64,000 nucleotides of DNA from Streptomyces griseus (GTDB lineage Bacteria > Actinomycetota > Actinomycetes > Streptomycetales > Streptomycetaceae): the NCBI RefSeq assembly GCF_001715295.1, contig NZ_MDKB01000002.1:308499-372498 (forward strand), given 5' to 3'. Positions 17,686 to 30,400 of this stretch are shown here, piece after piece. The notes below the pieces were generated by a model, which was given only the letters and a program-made list of their open reading frames with translations, was not told the DNA's origin and searched no databases. The position numbers and the translations under genes are program-made. The stretch's first letter is position 1. Every line of letters begins with the position of its first letter.

Positions 17686-18387
17686 TTGCTGAGGATCCTG
17701 GACTATCCGGGGCGCCGGCCGGAGGCGCCGGTCACCGCGCTGGGTCTCGACGGCATGGTCGGTCTGCTCGACGACCCCCTGCCGGTCGAGGGCACCGGCC
17801 CCGCGTACGCGGCCCGGCTCGACGTCGGTCCCGAGCCGATCCTGGCGTACTGCGCCGCCTCGGCGATCGCGGTGCACCTCGCCCACCGGTCCGTACGGCC
17901 GAACCCCCTGGTCCTCTTCGACCCGATGCCCACCACCGACGACGACATCGCGCACGCCTACGCCGACGCGGTCGCCCAGGTGCCGGGAGACGGCGAAGAA
18001 CCACTGCCGTTCGGTGAACTCCCGTCGGAACCGGTGAAGTTCCTCGACGCCGTGGGCGCCGACCTGACGCGGCGCGTGGACGCGGCGCTGCGGGCCCAGG
18101 GGCTGAGCGGGGAGGTGACCGCCGGCCCGGCGGCGCACTTCGTCCGGCAGCACCTCTCGTACCTCTCCTACCTGCTCGCGGCACGGGGCGCACTGCCCGA
18201 CGGGCCGGTCGGGCCCATGCTCCAGGTGCTCTCCCGCGAGCACCCCGACCACCGTGGCTGGCTCCCCCCGGGGCAGCTGACCACCTTGCGTATCGACAGT
18301 GACCGGGCCGGACTGACGGCCCACGAAGAGGCGAGGGTCGGCACCGCGTCGTTCCTGGCCACAGTGACGAGGAGGCAGTACACATGA
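17686..18387 (+). CDS. Thioesterase-fold protein with Cys at the nucleophile elbow, probable aminoacyl shuttle
   Basis: About 233 residues resembling a thioesterase in layout: PILAYCAASAIAVHLAH followed by PLVLFDP corresponds to the nucleophile elbow and next strand of alpha/beta thioesterases, but the usual GxSxG reads AYCAA, so the nucleophile would be Cys. CmaE and SyrC are known Cys-dependent aminoacyltransferases of this fold that move aminoacyl groups between carrier proteins. Here the gene sits exactly between two carrier genes, which fits that role, though it is an inference. The start TTG 17686 has GGAAGGAG seven bases upstream; the next carrier ATG overlaps its stop. Confidence 0.7.
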   Translation: MLRILDYPGRRPEAPVTALGLDGMVGLLDDPLPVEGTGPAYAARLDVGPEPILAYCAASAIAVHLAHRSVRPNPLVLFDPMPTTDDDIAHAYADAVAQVPGDGEEPLPFGELPSEPVKFLDAVGADLTRRVDAALRAQGLSGEVTAGPAAHFVRQHLSYLSYLLAARGALPDGPVGPMLQVLSREHPDHRGWLPPGQLTTLRIDSDRAGLTAHEEARVGTASFLATVTRRQYT

Positions 18388-18629
18388 CCGGTGACGACCT
18401 GCGGTCCGCGGTGCGGACGGTCTGGGAGGAAGTGCTCGGCACCGTCGTCGACGACGACACCGAGTTCTTCGATGCGGGGGGCACCTCGTTCGCCGCACTG
18501 CGCATCATCGCGACCATCAACGGCCGTCGAGGAACCTCGGTCTCGGTGAAGGTGCTGTTCGACCACTCCCGCTTCGGCGACTTCACCGCCGCCCTGGACC
18601 GTGAAACCGGGCTCGTCCGGCAGGTCTGA
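18384..18629 (+). CDS. Free-standing peptidyl carrier protein 2
   Basis: An 81-residue carrier protein with the phosphopantetheine Ser in DAGGTSFAALRI. It overlaps the upstream shuttle-like gene by ATGA and lies 67 bases before the P450 gene. A second carrier next to a P450 suggests this one presents the amino acid for oxidation, or accepts the oxidised product. Confidence 0.88.
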   Translation: MTGDDLRSAVRTVWEEVLGTVVDDDTEFFDAGGTSFAALRIIATINGRRGTSVSVKVLFDHSRFGDFTAALDRETGLVRQV

Positions 18630-18696
18630 CACCGCGTGTGCGGAACCGCGCACCACCACGAGATCTCTTCCGGACCATCGAAAGCAGGGGGCTGCC

Positions 18697-19881
18697 TTGT
18701 CCGTGTCGTTGACGGTCGATCTGTTGGATCCAGCGCTGTACTCGGAGGGAAATCCGCACGAGGTCTGGCGGGCGATGCGTGAGGCCGGTCCCGTACACCA
18801 CCAGGTGGCGCGGACCGGCGCGGAGCACTGGGCCGTGGTCGGCCACACGGTGGGCAAGCAGGTGCTGCACGACTGGAAGACGTTCACCTCCACCCGCGGG
18901 GCGCTGCTGCGCGCGGACGACAACGCCGCCCCCTACCCCGGCGCCGGCAAGATGCCGGTCCTCACCGATCCACCGCGCCACACGGATATGCGCCGGGCCG
19001 TCGCCCGGATGTTCACACCCCGTGCCGTGGAGGGGCTGGGCGCGCTGGCGCACGAGGTGGCCCGCTCGCTCCTGGCGGACCTGCGCGCGCGGGGCGGTGG
19101 CGACTTCGCCACCGAGGTGGCCGCGAGGTTCCCGATCGCGGTCCAGGCAGAGATCCTCGGCATACCGGTCGAGGACATCCCCCTGATCCTCGATGCCACG
19201 CGCCGCTCCGTGGACGATCCGGAGCACGATTCCTTCGGTCACCACGATGTGATGACCTACTTCCTGGGGGCGCTCGGCACGACGCGGGGCGCGGCGGGCC
19301 GCGACCTGATCGGCACCCTGCTCGCGGCGCGGGCGGACGGCCTTCCCCTGTCGGACGAGGAGATCGTCCTGACCTGCGACAACATCGTGGTGGCCGCGAG
19401 CCAGACCGTGCAGCACGCGGTGAACGGCGGTCTGTTGGCCCTGATCGAGCACCCGGCGGCGTGGGCGGAACTGCGCGAGGGACGGGTGGACACCGGCGCC
19501 GTGGTGGACGAACTGCTGCGCTGGACCTCGCCGGCCACGCACGTGATGCGCACCGCGGTCCACGACACCGAACTGGCGGGAACCACGATCCGGGCCGGAG
19601 ACGCGGTGGCGGTGTGGATCGCCTCCGCCAACCGGGACGCCACCGTCTTCGACCGTCCGGGAGAGCTGCTGCCGGCCCGCAGCCCCAACCCGCACCTGTC
19701 CCTCGGCGGCGGCATGCACTTCTGCCTGGGCGCCGCCCTCGTACGCGTGCTGATGCGGGCGCTGCTCACGGAACTGACCCGCTCCGGGATGTCGCTGTCG
19801 CTCGCGGGCCCGCCCGTGTGGCACTCGACCTGGGCGGTCAACGGCATGCGCTCGCTGCCCGTGGAGGTCTCTCCCGTCTGA
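18697..19881 (+). CDS. Cytochrome P450, probable aminoacyl-carrier hydroxylase
   Basis: About 394 residues, soluble P450. The I-helix reads VVAASQTVQHA, lacking the usual AGxxT acid-alcohol pair but keeping Thr; the heme loop is LGGGMHFCLG with the Cys thiolate. In novobiocin (NovH/NovI) and nikkomycin (NikP1/NikQ) pathways a P450 beta-hydroxylates an amino acid held on a free A-PCP partner; the gene order here suggests the same. Start TTG 18697 follows GCAGGGGG; GTG 18703 is an alternative. It is the last gene before the palindromic terminator at 19887-19948. Confidence 0.88.
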   Translation: MSVSLTVDLLDPALYSEGNPHEVWRAMREAGPVHHQVARTGAEHWAVVGHTVGKQVLHDWKTFTSTRGALLRADDNAAPYPGAGKMPVLTDPPRHTDMRRAVARMFTPRAVEGLGALAHEVARSLLADLRARGGGDFATEVAARFPIAVQAEILGIPVEDIPLILDATRRSVDDPEHDSFGHHDVMTYFLGALGTTRGAAGRDLIGTLLAARADGLPLSDEEIVLTCDNIVVAASQTVQHAVNGGLLALIEHPAAWAELREGRVDTGAVVDELLRWTSPATHVMRTAVHDTELAGTTIRAGDAVAVWIASANRDATVFDRPGELLPARSPNPHLSLGGGMHFCLGAALVRVLMRALLTELTRSGMSLSLAGPPVWHSTWAVNGMRSLPVEVSPV

Positions 19882-19886
19882 CCCGC

Positions 19887-19948
19887 GATGCGGACAGAGG
19901 TGGGGGGCCGGCCGCGTACGCGGCCGGCCCCCCACCTCTGTCCGCATC
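19887..19948. terminator. Bidirectional terminator, 31-bp perfect palindrome
   Basis: Bases 19887-19917 are the exact reverse complement of 19918-19948, centred on GTAC. It lies between the convergent P450 and CysN genes and marks the boundary of the two main operons of the cluster. Confidence 0.88.
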
Positions 19949-19963
19949 CGGCTTCCGCCCGGT

Positions 19964-21289
19964 TCAGCGGGCCCCTTCCCGGTCGTCGTGGGGCGGGCGG
20001 GGTCCTCCGGCCCGTTCGGCGAAGGCACGGCCGGCCATGCCGGCGGCGAGTGTGGTGCCGTCGTCGGGATCGATCAGCAGGAACGATCCGGTGCGGCGGC
20101 AGTCGGCGTAGTCGTCGATGGGCAGTGCCTCGGCCGTGCGGATCACCACGTGCCCGATGTCGTTGGTGACGAGGGAGCCGGGCGCGGGGTGCAGGGCCAG
20201 GCTGTCCGGCGTGAGCCGGGACGCGATGTCCCCGACCATCGACGTGACCGTACGAGTGCCGTGCTTGAGCAGGACGCGTGCGCCCGGCACCAGCGGCCGG
20301 TCGGCGACCTGGCAGACGGTCGCCCTGATGTCCTGGGTGACGCGGGGCGCGGACGCCGTAGGGGCGATCAGGTCTCCGCGGGAGACGTCCACCTGGTCGG
20401 CCAGCCGCAGCGACACCGACTGCGGGGCCCGGGCCCTCTCCACGCTCTCGCCGAGCACGTCGATACCGGCGACGGTCGTCGTGCGGCCCGACGGCAGGAC
20501 GGTGACCTCCTGGCCGACGTGGAAGGAGCCGGCCGCTATCTGGCCGGCGTACCCGCGGTAGTCGGGGTGGTCGGAGGTCTGCGGGCGGATGACGTACTGG
20601 ACCGGGAAGCGCGCGATACCCGCCCCCGGCTCGTGACCGGCCGGGACCGTCTCCAGGTGCTCCAGCACGGTGGGGCCCCCGTACCAGTCCATGTGCGCGC
20701 CCGCGTCCACGACGTTGTCGCCGTGCAGCGCCGAGACGGGGATGGCGGTGACCGCGGACACGCCCAGCCGGGTGGCGTAGGCGGTGAACTCGTCGGCGAC
20801 GGCGGCGAAGGTCTCCTCCGCGTAGCCGACGAGGTCCATCTTGTTGACGGCGAGGACGAGGTGCGGGACCCGCAGCAGTGCGGCGATGGCCGCGTGCCGC
20901 CGGGTCTGCTCGACGATGCCGTGGCGCGCGTCGACGAGAACGATCGTCAGCTCGGCGGTGGAGGCGCCGGTGACCATGTTCCGCGTGTACTGCACGTGCC
21001 CCGGGGTGTCCGCGAGGATGAACCGGCGCCGCGGGGTCGCGAAGTAGCGGTACGCGACGTCGATGGTGATGCCCTGCTCGCGCTCGGCGCGCAGACCGTC
21101 GGTGAGCAGCGCGAGGTCCGGGGTACCGGAGCGGGAGACGGACTCCAGCTGGTCGGAGAGGACAGACCTGGAGTCGTGCAGCAGGCGGCCGACGAGCGTC
21201 GACTTGCCGTCGTCCACCGACCCGGCGGTCGCCAGGCGCAGCAGCGTGGTCCCGGTGGGGGCCCCGCTCCGTTCGACAGTGATGGTCAT
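19964..21289 (-). CDS. cysN: Sulfate adenylyltransferase, GTPase subunit
   Basis: A 441-residue GTPase of the CysN/EF-Tu type. The P-loop is AGSVDDGKST, the G2/G3 region has EREQGITIDVAY and DTPGHVQYTRN, and G4 is NKMDL. With CysD it forms adenosine 5'-phosphosulfate from ATP and sulfate, driven by GTP hydrolysis. ATG 21289 is three bases after the cysD stop. It is the last gene of a long minus-strand operon running from the A-PCP-C NRPS. No cysH or sulfite reductase is beside it, so it is probably not the assimilatory locus. Confidence 0.92.
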   Translation of the reverse strand: MTITVERSGAPTGTTLLRLATAGSVDDGKSTLVGRLLHDSRSVLSDQLESVSRSGTPDLALLTDGLRAEREQGITIDVAYRYFATPRRRFILADTPGHVQYTRNMVTGASTAELTIVLVDARHGIVEQTRRHAAIAALLRVPHLVLAVNKMDLVGYAEETFAAVADEFTAYATRLGVSAVTAIPVSALHGDNVVDAGAHMDWYGGPTVLEHLETVPAGHEPGAGIARFPVQYVIRPQTSDHPDYRGYAGQIAAGSFHVGQEVTVLPSGRTTTVAGIDVLGESVERARAPQSVSLRLADQVDVSRGDLIAPTASAPRVTQDIRATVCQVADRPLVPGARVLLKHGTRTVTSMVGDIASRLTPDSLALHPAPGSLVTNDIGHVVIRTAEALPIDDYADCRRTGSFLLIDPDDGTTLAAGMAGRAFAERAGGPRPPHDDREGAR

Positions 21290-21291
21290 GG

Positions 21292-22233
21292 CTAGAAGTA
21301 CCCTTCGCGCTTGCGGTCTTCCATGGCGGCCTCGGACATCTTGTCGTCGGCACGGCTGGCGCCCCGCTCGGTGAGCCGGGACGCGGCGATCTCCGCGATG
21401 ACCTCGTCGACGGTCGTGGCGTCGGAGTCGACGGCGCCCGTGCAGGAGATGTCGCCGACGGTGCGGTAGCGCACCTGGCGCTTCTCGACGGTTTCCCCGG
21501 CCTTCGGCCCGCCCCACTCGCCCGCGGTCAGCCACATGCCGTTGCGTCCGAACACCTCGCGCCGGTGGGCGAAGTAGATCTCCGGAAGCTCGATGTGCTC
21601 GCGGGCGATGTACTGCCACACGTCCAGCTCGGTCCAGTTGGACAGCGGGAAGACGCGGACGTGTTCGCCGGGGGCGTGGCGGCCGTTGTAGAGCTGCCAC
21701 AGCTCGGGGCGCTGGCGGCGCGGGTCCCACTGCGAGAACTCGTCACGGAGGGAGAAGACGCGCTCCTTGGCGCGGGCCTTCTCCTCGTCCCGGCGTCCAC
21801 CGCCGAAGACCGCGTCGAACCGGTGCGCGCGGATGGCGTGGACGAGCGGCACCGTCTGCAGCGGATTGCGCGTCCCGTCCGGACGCTCGCGCAGCAGTCC
21901 CCGGTCGATGAACTCCTGCACCGACGCGACGTGCAGGCGCAGCCCGTGCCTCGCCACGGTCCGGTCGCGGTGCTCGATCACCTCGGGGAAGTTGTGCCCG
22001 GTGTCGACGTGCAGCAGGGGAAACGGCACCGGCGCGGGGGTGAACGCCTTCATGGCCAGGTGCAGCATCACGATCGAGTCCTTGCCGCCGGAGAACAGGA
22101 TCACCGGCTTCTCGAACTCCCCCGCCACTTCGCGGAGGATGTGCACCGCCTCGGACTCGAGGGCGTCGAGGTGGGTGAGGGCGGCCTTCGCGCCCGCCTT
22201 CCCGGCCTCGGCCGGTGCGATCGATGACGTCAT
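21292..22233 (-). CDS. cysD: Sulfate adenylyltransferase subunit 2
   Basis: A 313-residue PP-loop ATPase; the motif SGGKDSIVMLHLA near residue 50 and the arginine-rich FGGGRRDEEKARAKER segment identify CysD. It binds ATP and sulfate and makes APS together with CysN. Its ATG overlaps the stop of the APS kinase gene (ATGA). Part of the cysC-cysD-cysN set at the end of the dpg operon. Confidence 0.93.
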   Translation of the reverse strand: MTSSIAPAEAGKAGAKAALTHLDALESEAVHILREVAGEFEKPVILFSGGKDSIVMLHLAMKAFTPAPVPFPLLHVDTGHNFPEVIEHRDRTVARHGLRLHVASVQEFIDRGLLRERPDGTRNPLQTVPLVHAIRAHRFDAVFGGGRRDEEKARAKERVFSLRDEFSQWDPRRQRPELWQLYNGRHAPGEHVRVFPLSNWTELDVWQYIAREHIELPEIYFAHRREVFGRNGMWLTAGEWGGPKAGETVEKRQVRYRTVGDISCTGAVDSDATTVDEVIAEIAASRLTERGASRADDKMSEAAMEDRKREGYF

Positions 22234-22802
22234 GCGATGCCCCTTCTCTTCAACAGGTCCAGTAGTGCTCCCACCGACTCGTCCACGCCCTCCCGGTGGG
22301 CCGCGATGCGCGCATCCGGGTCGGCCGGCACGTCGTAGGGGTCGTCCACCCCGCTGAGCCCGGTCAGTCCACCGGCGGCCTGCCGGGCGTACAGGCCCTT
22401 CACGTCGCGGCCGGCGCACACCTCCACCGGTGTGGCCACGTGCACCTCCAGGTACGGCGTGCCGGACGATTCGTGGTGCCGGCGCACCGCGGCGCGGCTC
22501 TCGGCGTGCGGCGCGATGACCGGTGCGAGGACGAGCACGCCGTGGGAGGCGAGCAGTTCGGCGACGAAGCCGATACGGGTCACGTTGGTGTGCCGGTCCG
22601 CGCGGGAGAAGCCGAGCCCGGCGGAGAGGAATGTGCGCATCTCGTCCCCGTCCAGCACTTCCACCCGGCGGCCGGCCGCCCGCATCCGCTCGGCCGCCGC
22701 GGCCGCGATGGTCGACTTGCCCGCGCTCGGTAGACCGGTCAGCCAGACGGTGGCACCCCGCTCCCCGGCTCCGGGTCCGGGTCGAAGCGTCATCCCGGCC
22801 AT
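22230..22802 (-). CDS. cysC: Adenylylsulfate kinase
   Basis: A 190-residue APS kinase. The P-loop reads TGLPSAGKST and DGDEMRTFLSAGLGFSRADR is the APS-binding region. It phosphorylates APS to PAPS, the donor for sulfotransferases. The start may be ATG 22802 or the in-frame ATG at 22793. It is 76 bases downstream of dpgC and coupled to cysD. PAPS made in this operon suggests sulfation of the product; no sulfotransferase is in the window. Confidence 0.92.
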   Translation of the reverse strand: MAGMTLRPGPGAGERGATVWLTGLPSAGKSTIAAAAAERMRAAGRRVEVLDGDEMRTFLSAGLGFSRADRHTNVTRIGFVAELLASHGVLVLAPVIAPHAESRAAVRRHHESSGTPYLEVHVATPVEVCAGRDVKGLYARQAAGGLTGLSGVDDPYDVPADPDARIAAHREGVDESVGALLDLLKRRGIA

Positions 22803-22878
22803 CCCGGCACCTCCTTCCCGCCGGTGGGTCCGGGCCGGGGGCCCGTGCGTCGAGCGCGGGCGTGACGCGCGGCGCGGG

Positions 22879-25975
<3,097 letters not shown>

Positions 25976-26035
25976 CGGTTCGGGTCGGTCACGTGCATGT
26001 CCTCTCTCACTGGGGTACTGCGCTGTCCTGGCCGG

Positions 26036-27370
26036 TCAGAGCGCCGCACACCGTGCCTCGACGAAGCGCACGAGCCGCGCGGTGCCCTCATGGATCTCGG
26101 CCGGCGTCAGAGAGCTGGTCGACAGCCGGATGGCGTGATCGCCTCCGCCGCCGGGGTGAAAGTGCGTCATGGGCGTCCAGAGGACTCCGAAGTCCTGTGC
26201 GCAGGAGGCGAGTTGCTCGTTGTCCACCGTGAAGGGGACCCGCAGGGTGAGGAAGAAGCCCCCGCTCGGCTCGTTCCAGCTCACGCCGAGGGCTGTGCGT
26301 CGCGCCTCGGGAAGCCGGGCGTCGAGCTGCCGCAGCATCTCCCGCATCGACCCGCCGTAGCGGGCGGCGGCCCCTGCGTTGAGCTGCGACAGCCGGCCCT
26401 GAGCGCCGAGCAGGGCTCCGGCCACCGCCGCCTGGCCCAGCGGGGAGGTGTTGACCGTGACCATGCTCTTGATCTTGGTGAGCTCGGCGGCCAGCAGCCG
26501 CTCCCCGCCGTCGGCGTCCCGGACGCGCTGGTCGGCGACGACGAATCCGACCCGGGCACCGGGAAAGAGCGTCTTGGAGTACGAGCCCACGTGCACGACC
26601 CTGCGCGTCCGGTCCAGGGACTTCAGGGTGGGCAGCGGTGTTCCCGGACTCACCAGCCGGTACGGGCTGTCCTCCAGGATCAGGAAGTCGTAGCGCTCGG
26701 CCAGCCTCAGCAGGTCCTCCCGGGCCCGTGCTCCCATGGTGGCGCCGGAGGGATTGGAGTGGTCGGGCACGACGTAGAACACGCGCGGGCGGCGGCCGCC
26801 TGCCAGCTCCTCACGCACCGCGGCCTCCAGATCGGCGGCGCTGAACCCGTCCTCGCGCTCCTCCACCGGGCGGACGCGTACGTCGAGGAGGCGGGCCGCG
26901 CCGGTGATCCCGACGTAGCAGGGACTGGAGACCAGCAGGACGTCGTCGGGGTCCGCGACGAGCGCGCGCAGGACCAGGAGCATGGCCTCCTGGGCGCCCA
27001 CGGTCACCAGAATCGACTCGGCCGGCACGTCCATGTTCTCGTCCACGCGCAGCGAGTCGGCGATGATGTCGCGGATCAGCCCCGCCGTCGGCCCGTACTG
27101 GTACAGCGCGGTGCGCACGTCGTCCGGCGAACCGCCCCGCTCCGCCAGGTGGTCCAGATACCGGCGGACGTGGCCGATCACCTGTTCGGGGTCGAAGGAG
27201 GCGTCACAGGGGCGCCCGGGAGCGAACGAGATCGCGTCCGGGTACCGATGGGTGATCTCGTTGAGGAAGTTCATGGTGTCGAGCACCGGCTCGGAGACAC
27301 TGCCGTGCAGCTCTGCCTTCTCCAGCCAGTCCCGTGGGCGGGTCTCGGTGGACACAGCGATTCCAGGCAT
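26036..27370 (-). CDS. HpgT-like phenylglycine aminotransferase
   Basis: A 444-residue fold-type I PLP aminotransferase. The PLP Lys is in GSYSKTLFPGARVGF and the PLP-phosphate/Asn region reads VPDHSNPSG. It resembles HpgT/PgAT, which transaminates 4-hydroxy- and 3,5-dihydroxyphenylglyoxylate to phenylglycines. It sits 60 bases before dpgA in the same operon, so it very likely gives the Dpg building block. Start ATG 27370 follows AGGGGAG. Whether Hpg is also made cannot be told: no HmaS or Hmo genes are seen here. Confidence 0.88.
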   Translation of the reverse strand: MPGIAVSTETRPRDWLEKAELHGSVSEPVLDTMNFLNEITHRYPDAISFAPGRPCDASFDPEQVIGHVRRYLDHLAERGGSPDDVRTALYQYGPTAGLIRDIIADSLRVDENMDVPAESILVTVGAQEAMLLVLRALVADPDDVLLVSSPCYVGITGAARLLDVRVRPVEEREDGFSAADLEAAVREELAGGRRPRVFYVVPDHSNPSGATMGARAREDLLRLAERYDFLILEDSPYRLVSPGTPLPTLKSLDRTRRVVHVGSYSKTLFPGARVGFVVADQRVRDADGGERLLAAELTKIKSMVTVNTSPLGQAAVAGALLGAQGRLSQLNAGAAARYGGSMREMLRQLDARLPEARRTALGVSWNEPSGGFFLTLRVPFTVDNEQLASCAQDFGVLWTPMTHFHPGGGGDHAIRLSTSSLTPAEIHEGTARLVRFVEARCAAL

Positions 27371-27449
27371 GGGCTCCCCTGAGTTCTGATGAGTTTCTTC
27401 CCGTGGGCGGCCGCGGTGCGGGGCGGCGCACACACGTGGGCGGCGCCGG

Positions 27450-30400
27450 TCAGGCCGGTGCGGTGACGCCCGCGCCCATGCTGCGGTGTCCGGGGTCGGC
27501 CACGACCGTCGCGAGCAGTGCGGCGAACCGGTCGCGGACGCGTTCCGCCGTCGACGCGTCGAAGAGCGCGGTGTCGTACTCGAGATAGCCGGTGACGCCG
27601 AGCGGGCGGTGCCGGTCGTCGTACTGCTCCGTGAGGCTGAGGAGCAGATCGAACTTCGCGGTCGACGTGGCCTCCTCGACGACCGAGACGTCGAGGCCGG
27701 GCACGGCGAACTCGTAGCCCGTGACGTTCTGCAGGACGAACATGACCTGGAACAACGGGTGCCGGGACAGGGACCGGGGCGGGTTGACCGCTCCCACGAC
27801 CTGCTCGAAGGGCACCTCCTGGTGGGCGTACGCGTCCAGGGTGACGTCCCGGACCCGGGCGAGCAGTTCGGTGAAGGAGGGGGCGCCCGACAGGTCGGTC
27901 CGCAGGACGACCGTGTTGGCGAAGAAGCCGACCAGGTCGTCGAGTGCCGCCTCGCCGCGCCCCGCCGTCACGGTCCCCACGGGGATGTCCGCCCCGGCTC
28001 CGAGTTCGTGCAGCAGCACGGCCAGCCCTGCCTGGAGGACCATGAACGGCGTGACGCCGTTCCGGCGCGCCAGCTCGGCCACGGCCCGCTGCAGACCGGC
28101 ATCGAGGCGGATCGGGAGCGCGGCGCCCCGGTGCTCGCCGTCCGCCGGGCGCGGCCGGTCGAGAGGCAGCGCCAGCTCGTCGGGCAGCCCGGCCAGCGCG
28201 TCCTTCCAGTACGCGAGTTGACGCGCGGCGAGGCTGTCCTCGTTCCGCGGGTCTCCGAGGAGGGAGGTCCGCCACAGCGTGTAGTCGGCGTACTGCACCG
28301 GCAGGCCGGCCCAGCGCGGGGCCTCGCCGGCGCGCCTCGCCGTGTAGGCGAGGGCGAGATCACGGCTGAGCGGAGCCTTGGACCAGCCGTCCGAGGCGAT
28401 GTGATGCAGCGTCAGCACGAGGGTGTGCCGCTGCTCGTCCAGGACGAACAGCTCCGCCCGCAGGGGCAGGTCGGCCCGCAGGTCGAAGGGCCGGCGGCCG
28501 GACTCGCGCACGGCGACGTCGAGTTCCGTGGCACGGACGTGTCTGACGGGCAGCGCGGGACGCACATCCTCCGGCTCGATGACCACCTGGTGGGGCTCGC
28601 CGGCCTCCTCACCCACCACGGTGCGCAGGCTCTCGTGCCGGACGATCACGTCCCGGACCGCTTCGCGCAGCGCGTCCCGGTCCACGTCACCCTCCAGATG
28701 CAGGACGACGGGCAGGTGGTACAGCGCCGAAGGTCCGTCCCACTGTTCCAGGAACCACATCCGGTGCTGGGCGGCGGAGAGCGGGACGCGGGCCGGCCGC
28801 GGGCTCCGGGCGAGCCGTGGGCGGCCGGGACCGGAAGCCGGTCCCCGAAGGAGCGGGAGCAGCGCGGTGACCGTAGGAGCGCCGAAGATCTGCCGGACGG
28901 ACACCTCCGCGCCGAAGGCGGCCCGCAGCTCACCGATCAGCCGGGTGGCGAGGAGGGAGTGGCCGCCGAGGTCGAAGAAGTCGTCGTCCACGCCTACGCG
29001 TTCGGCGCCGAGGACCTCCGCGAAGAGAGCGCAGAGCCTGCCCTCGTCCTCGGAGCGCGGCGCGCGGTAGGCGGCGCTCGCGGTGAACTGCGGTGCGGGC
29101 AGGGCCCGGTGGTCGATCTTTCCGTGCGGCGTGAGAGGAAGGGCGTCCAGCGCCACGAACGCGGCCGGGACCATGTAGTCGGGCAGGGCGGCCGCCGCGT
29201 GGTCGCGCAGCGCGTCGGTGCGGACGGCACCGGCACCCACGCAGTACGCCACCAGGCGCTTGCCGCCGTCGGCCTCGCGGGCCGTGACCACGACCTGGTC
29301 GAGGCCCGGGAACGTCGACAGGGCGGTTTCCACCTCGCCCGGCTCGACCCGGAAGCCGCGGATCTTGACCTGGCCGTCGGCACGGCCGAGGAAGTGGAGG
29401 ACACCGTCCGCGCCCCGGCGCACGATGTCACCGGTGCGGTACATGCGGCTGCCGGCCGGCCCGTCGGGGTCGGGTACGAAGCGCTCGGCGGTGAGTCCGG
29501 GGCGGCCCAGGTAGCCGCGGGCCAGTCCCGCCCCGGCGATGCACAGCTCGCCGGGGGCGCCGCCCTCGGCCGGGGTCAGCCGTTCGTCCAGGACGTGTGC
29601 GCGCATGCCGTCCAGGGGGCGGCCCATGGCGATCTCACCGGAGATCCGGGAGGGATCCGTGTAGGCGTGCTGGGTGGCGTACAGGGTGGTCTCGGTGGGG
29701 CCGTACGTGGCGCGGACCACCGTCCCGGGGCAGGCTTCCAGGATCCGCCGCACCGCGACCGGGGAGATCACGTCGCCCCCCGTGGACACCTCGCGCAGCC
29801 CGCGGAAGGTCTCGGGAGCGGACTCGGCGACGGTCCGCAGCAGACCGGCGGTCATCTCCAGGCTGGTGATCCTCTCCGCGCCGAAGAGCGCGCGGAGCCG
29901 GGGCGCGGACACGTCGTCGTCGGCCGCGACGACGGACGTGGCACCGCGCAGCAGGGGCATCCACAGGCCGTGCAGGGAGGCGTCGAACGCGTACGGGGCG
30001 ATCATCAGGACGCGCTCGTGGTGGCCGGTACCGAACAGGGAGTCGTCCACCAGGTCGATCACATTGCGGTGACTGACGGCGACGCCCTTGGGTGCGCCGG
30101 TGGAGCCGGAAGTGAACATGACGTACGCCAGTTGGTCCGGCGAGCACACCGCCGTCGACGCGGAGGCGGCTCCGGGGACGTCCGGTCCGTCGACCGGGAC
30201 CACGGTGATGTCGCCCCCGGGAAGTCCCTGAGCGGTGGTCACCGCGTCGGCCAGCAGGACGCGGGCCCCGGTCGCGCGAAGGATCCGCTCCATCCGCTCC
30301 ACCGGATACCCGCTGTGCAGGGGCACGTAGTAACCGCCGGCCCTGAGGACCCCCAGAAGGGCCACCGTGAGGTCCACGCTGCGATCGGTCAGCACCGCGA

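Noticed and set aside
19964-22802. cysCDN as the housekeeping sulfate assimilation locus
   Set aside because: No cysH, sulfite reductase or sulfonate transporter beside it, and it is inside the dpg operon; not excluded completely because the rest of the genome is not seen.
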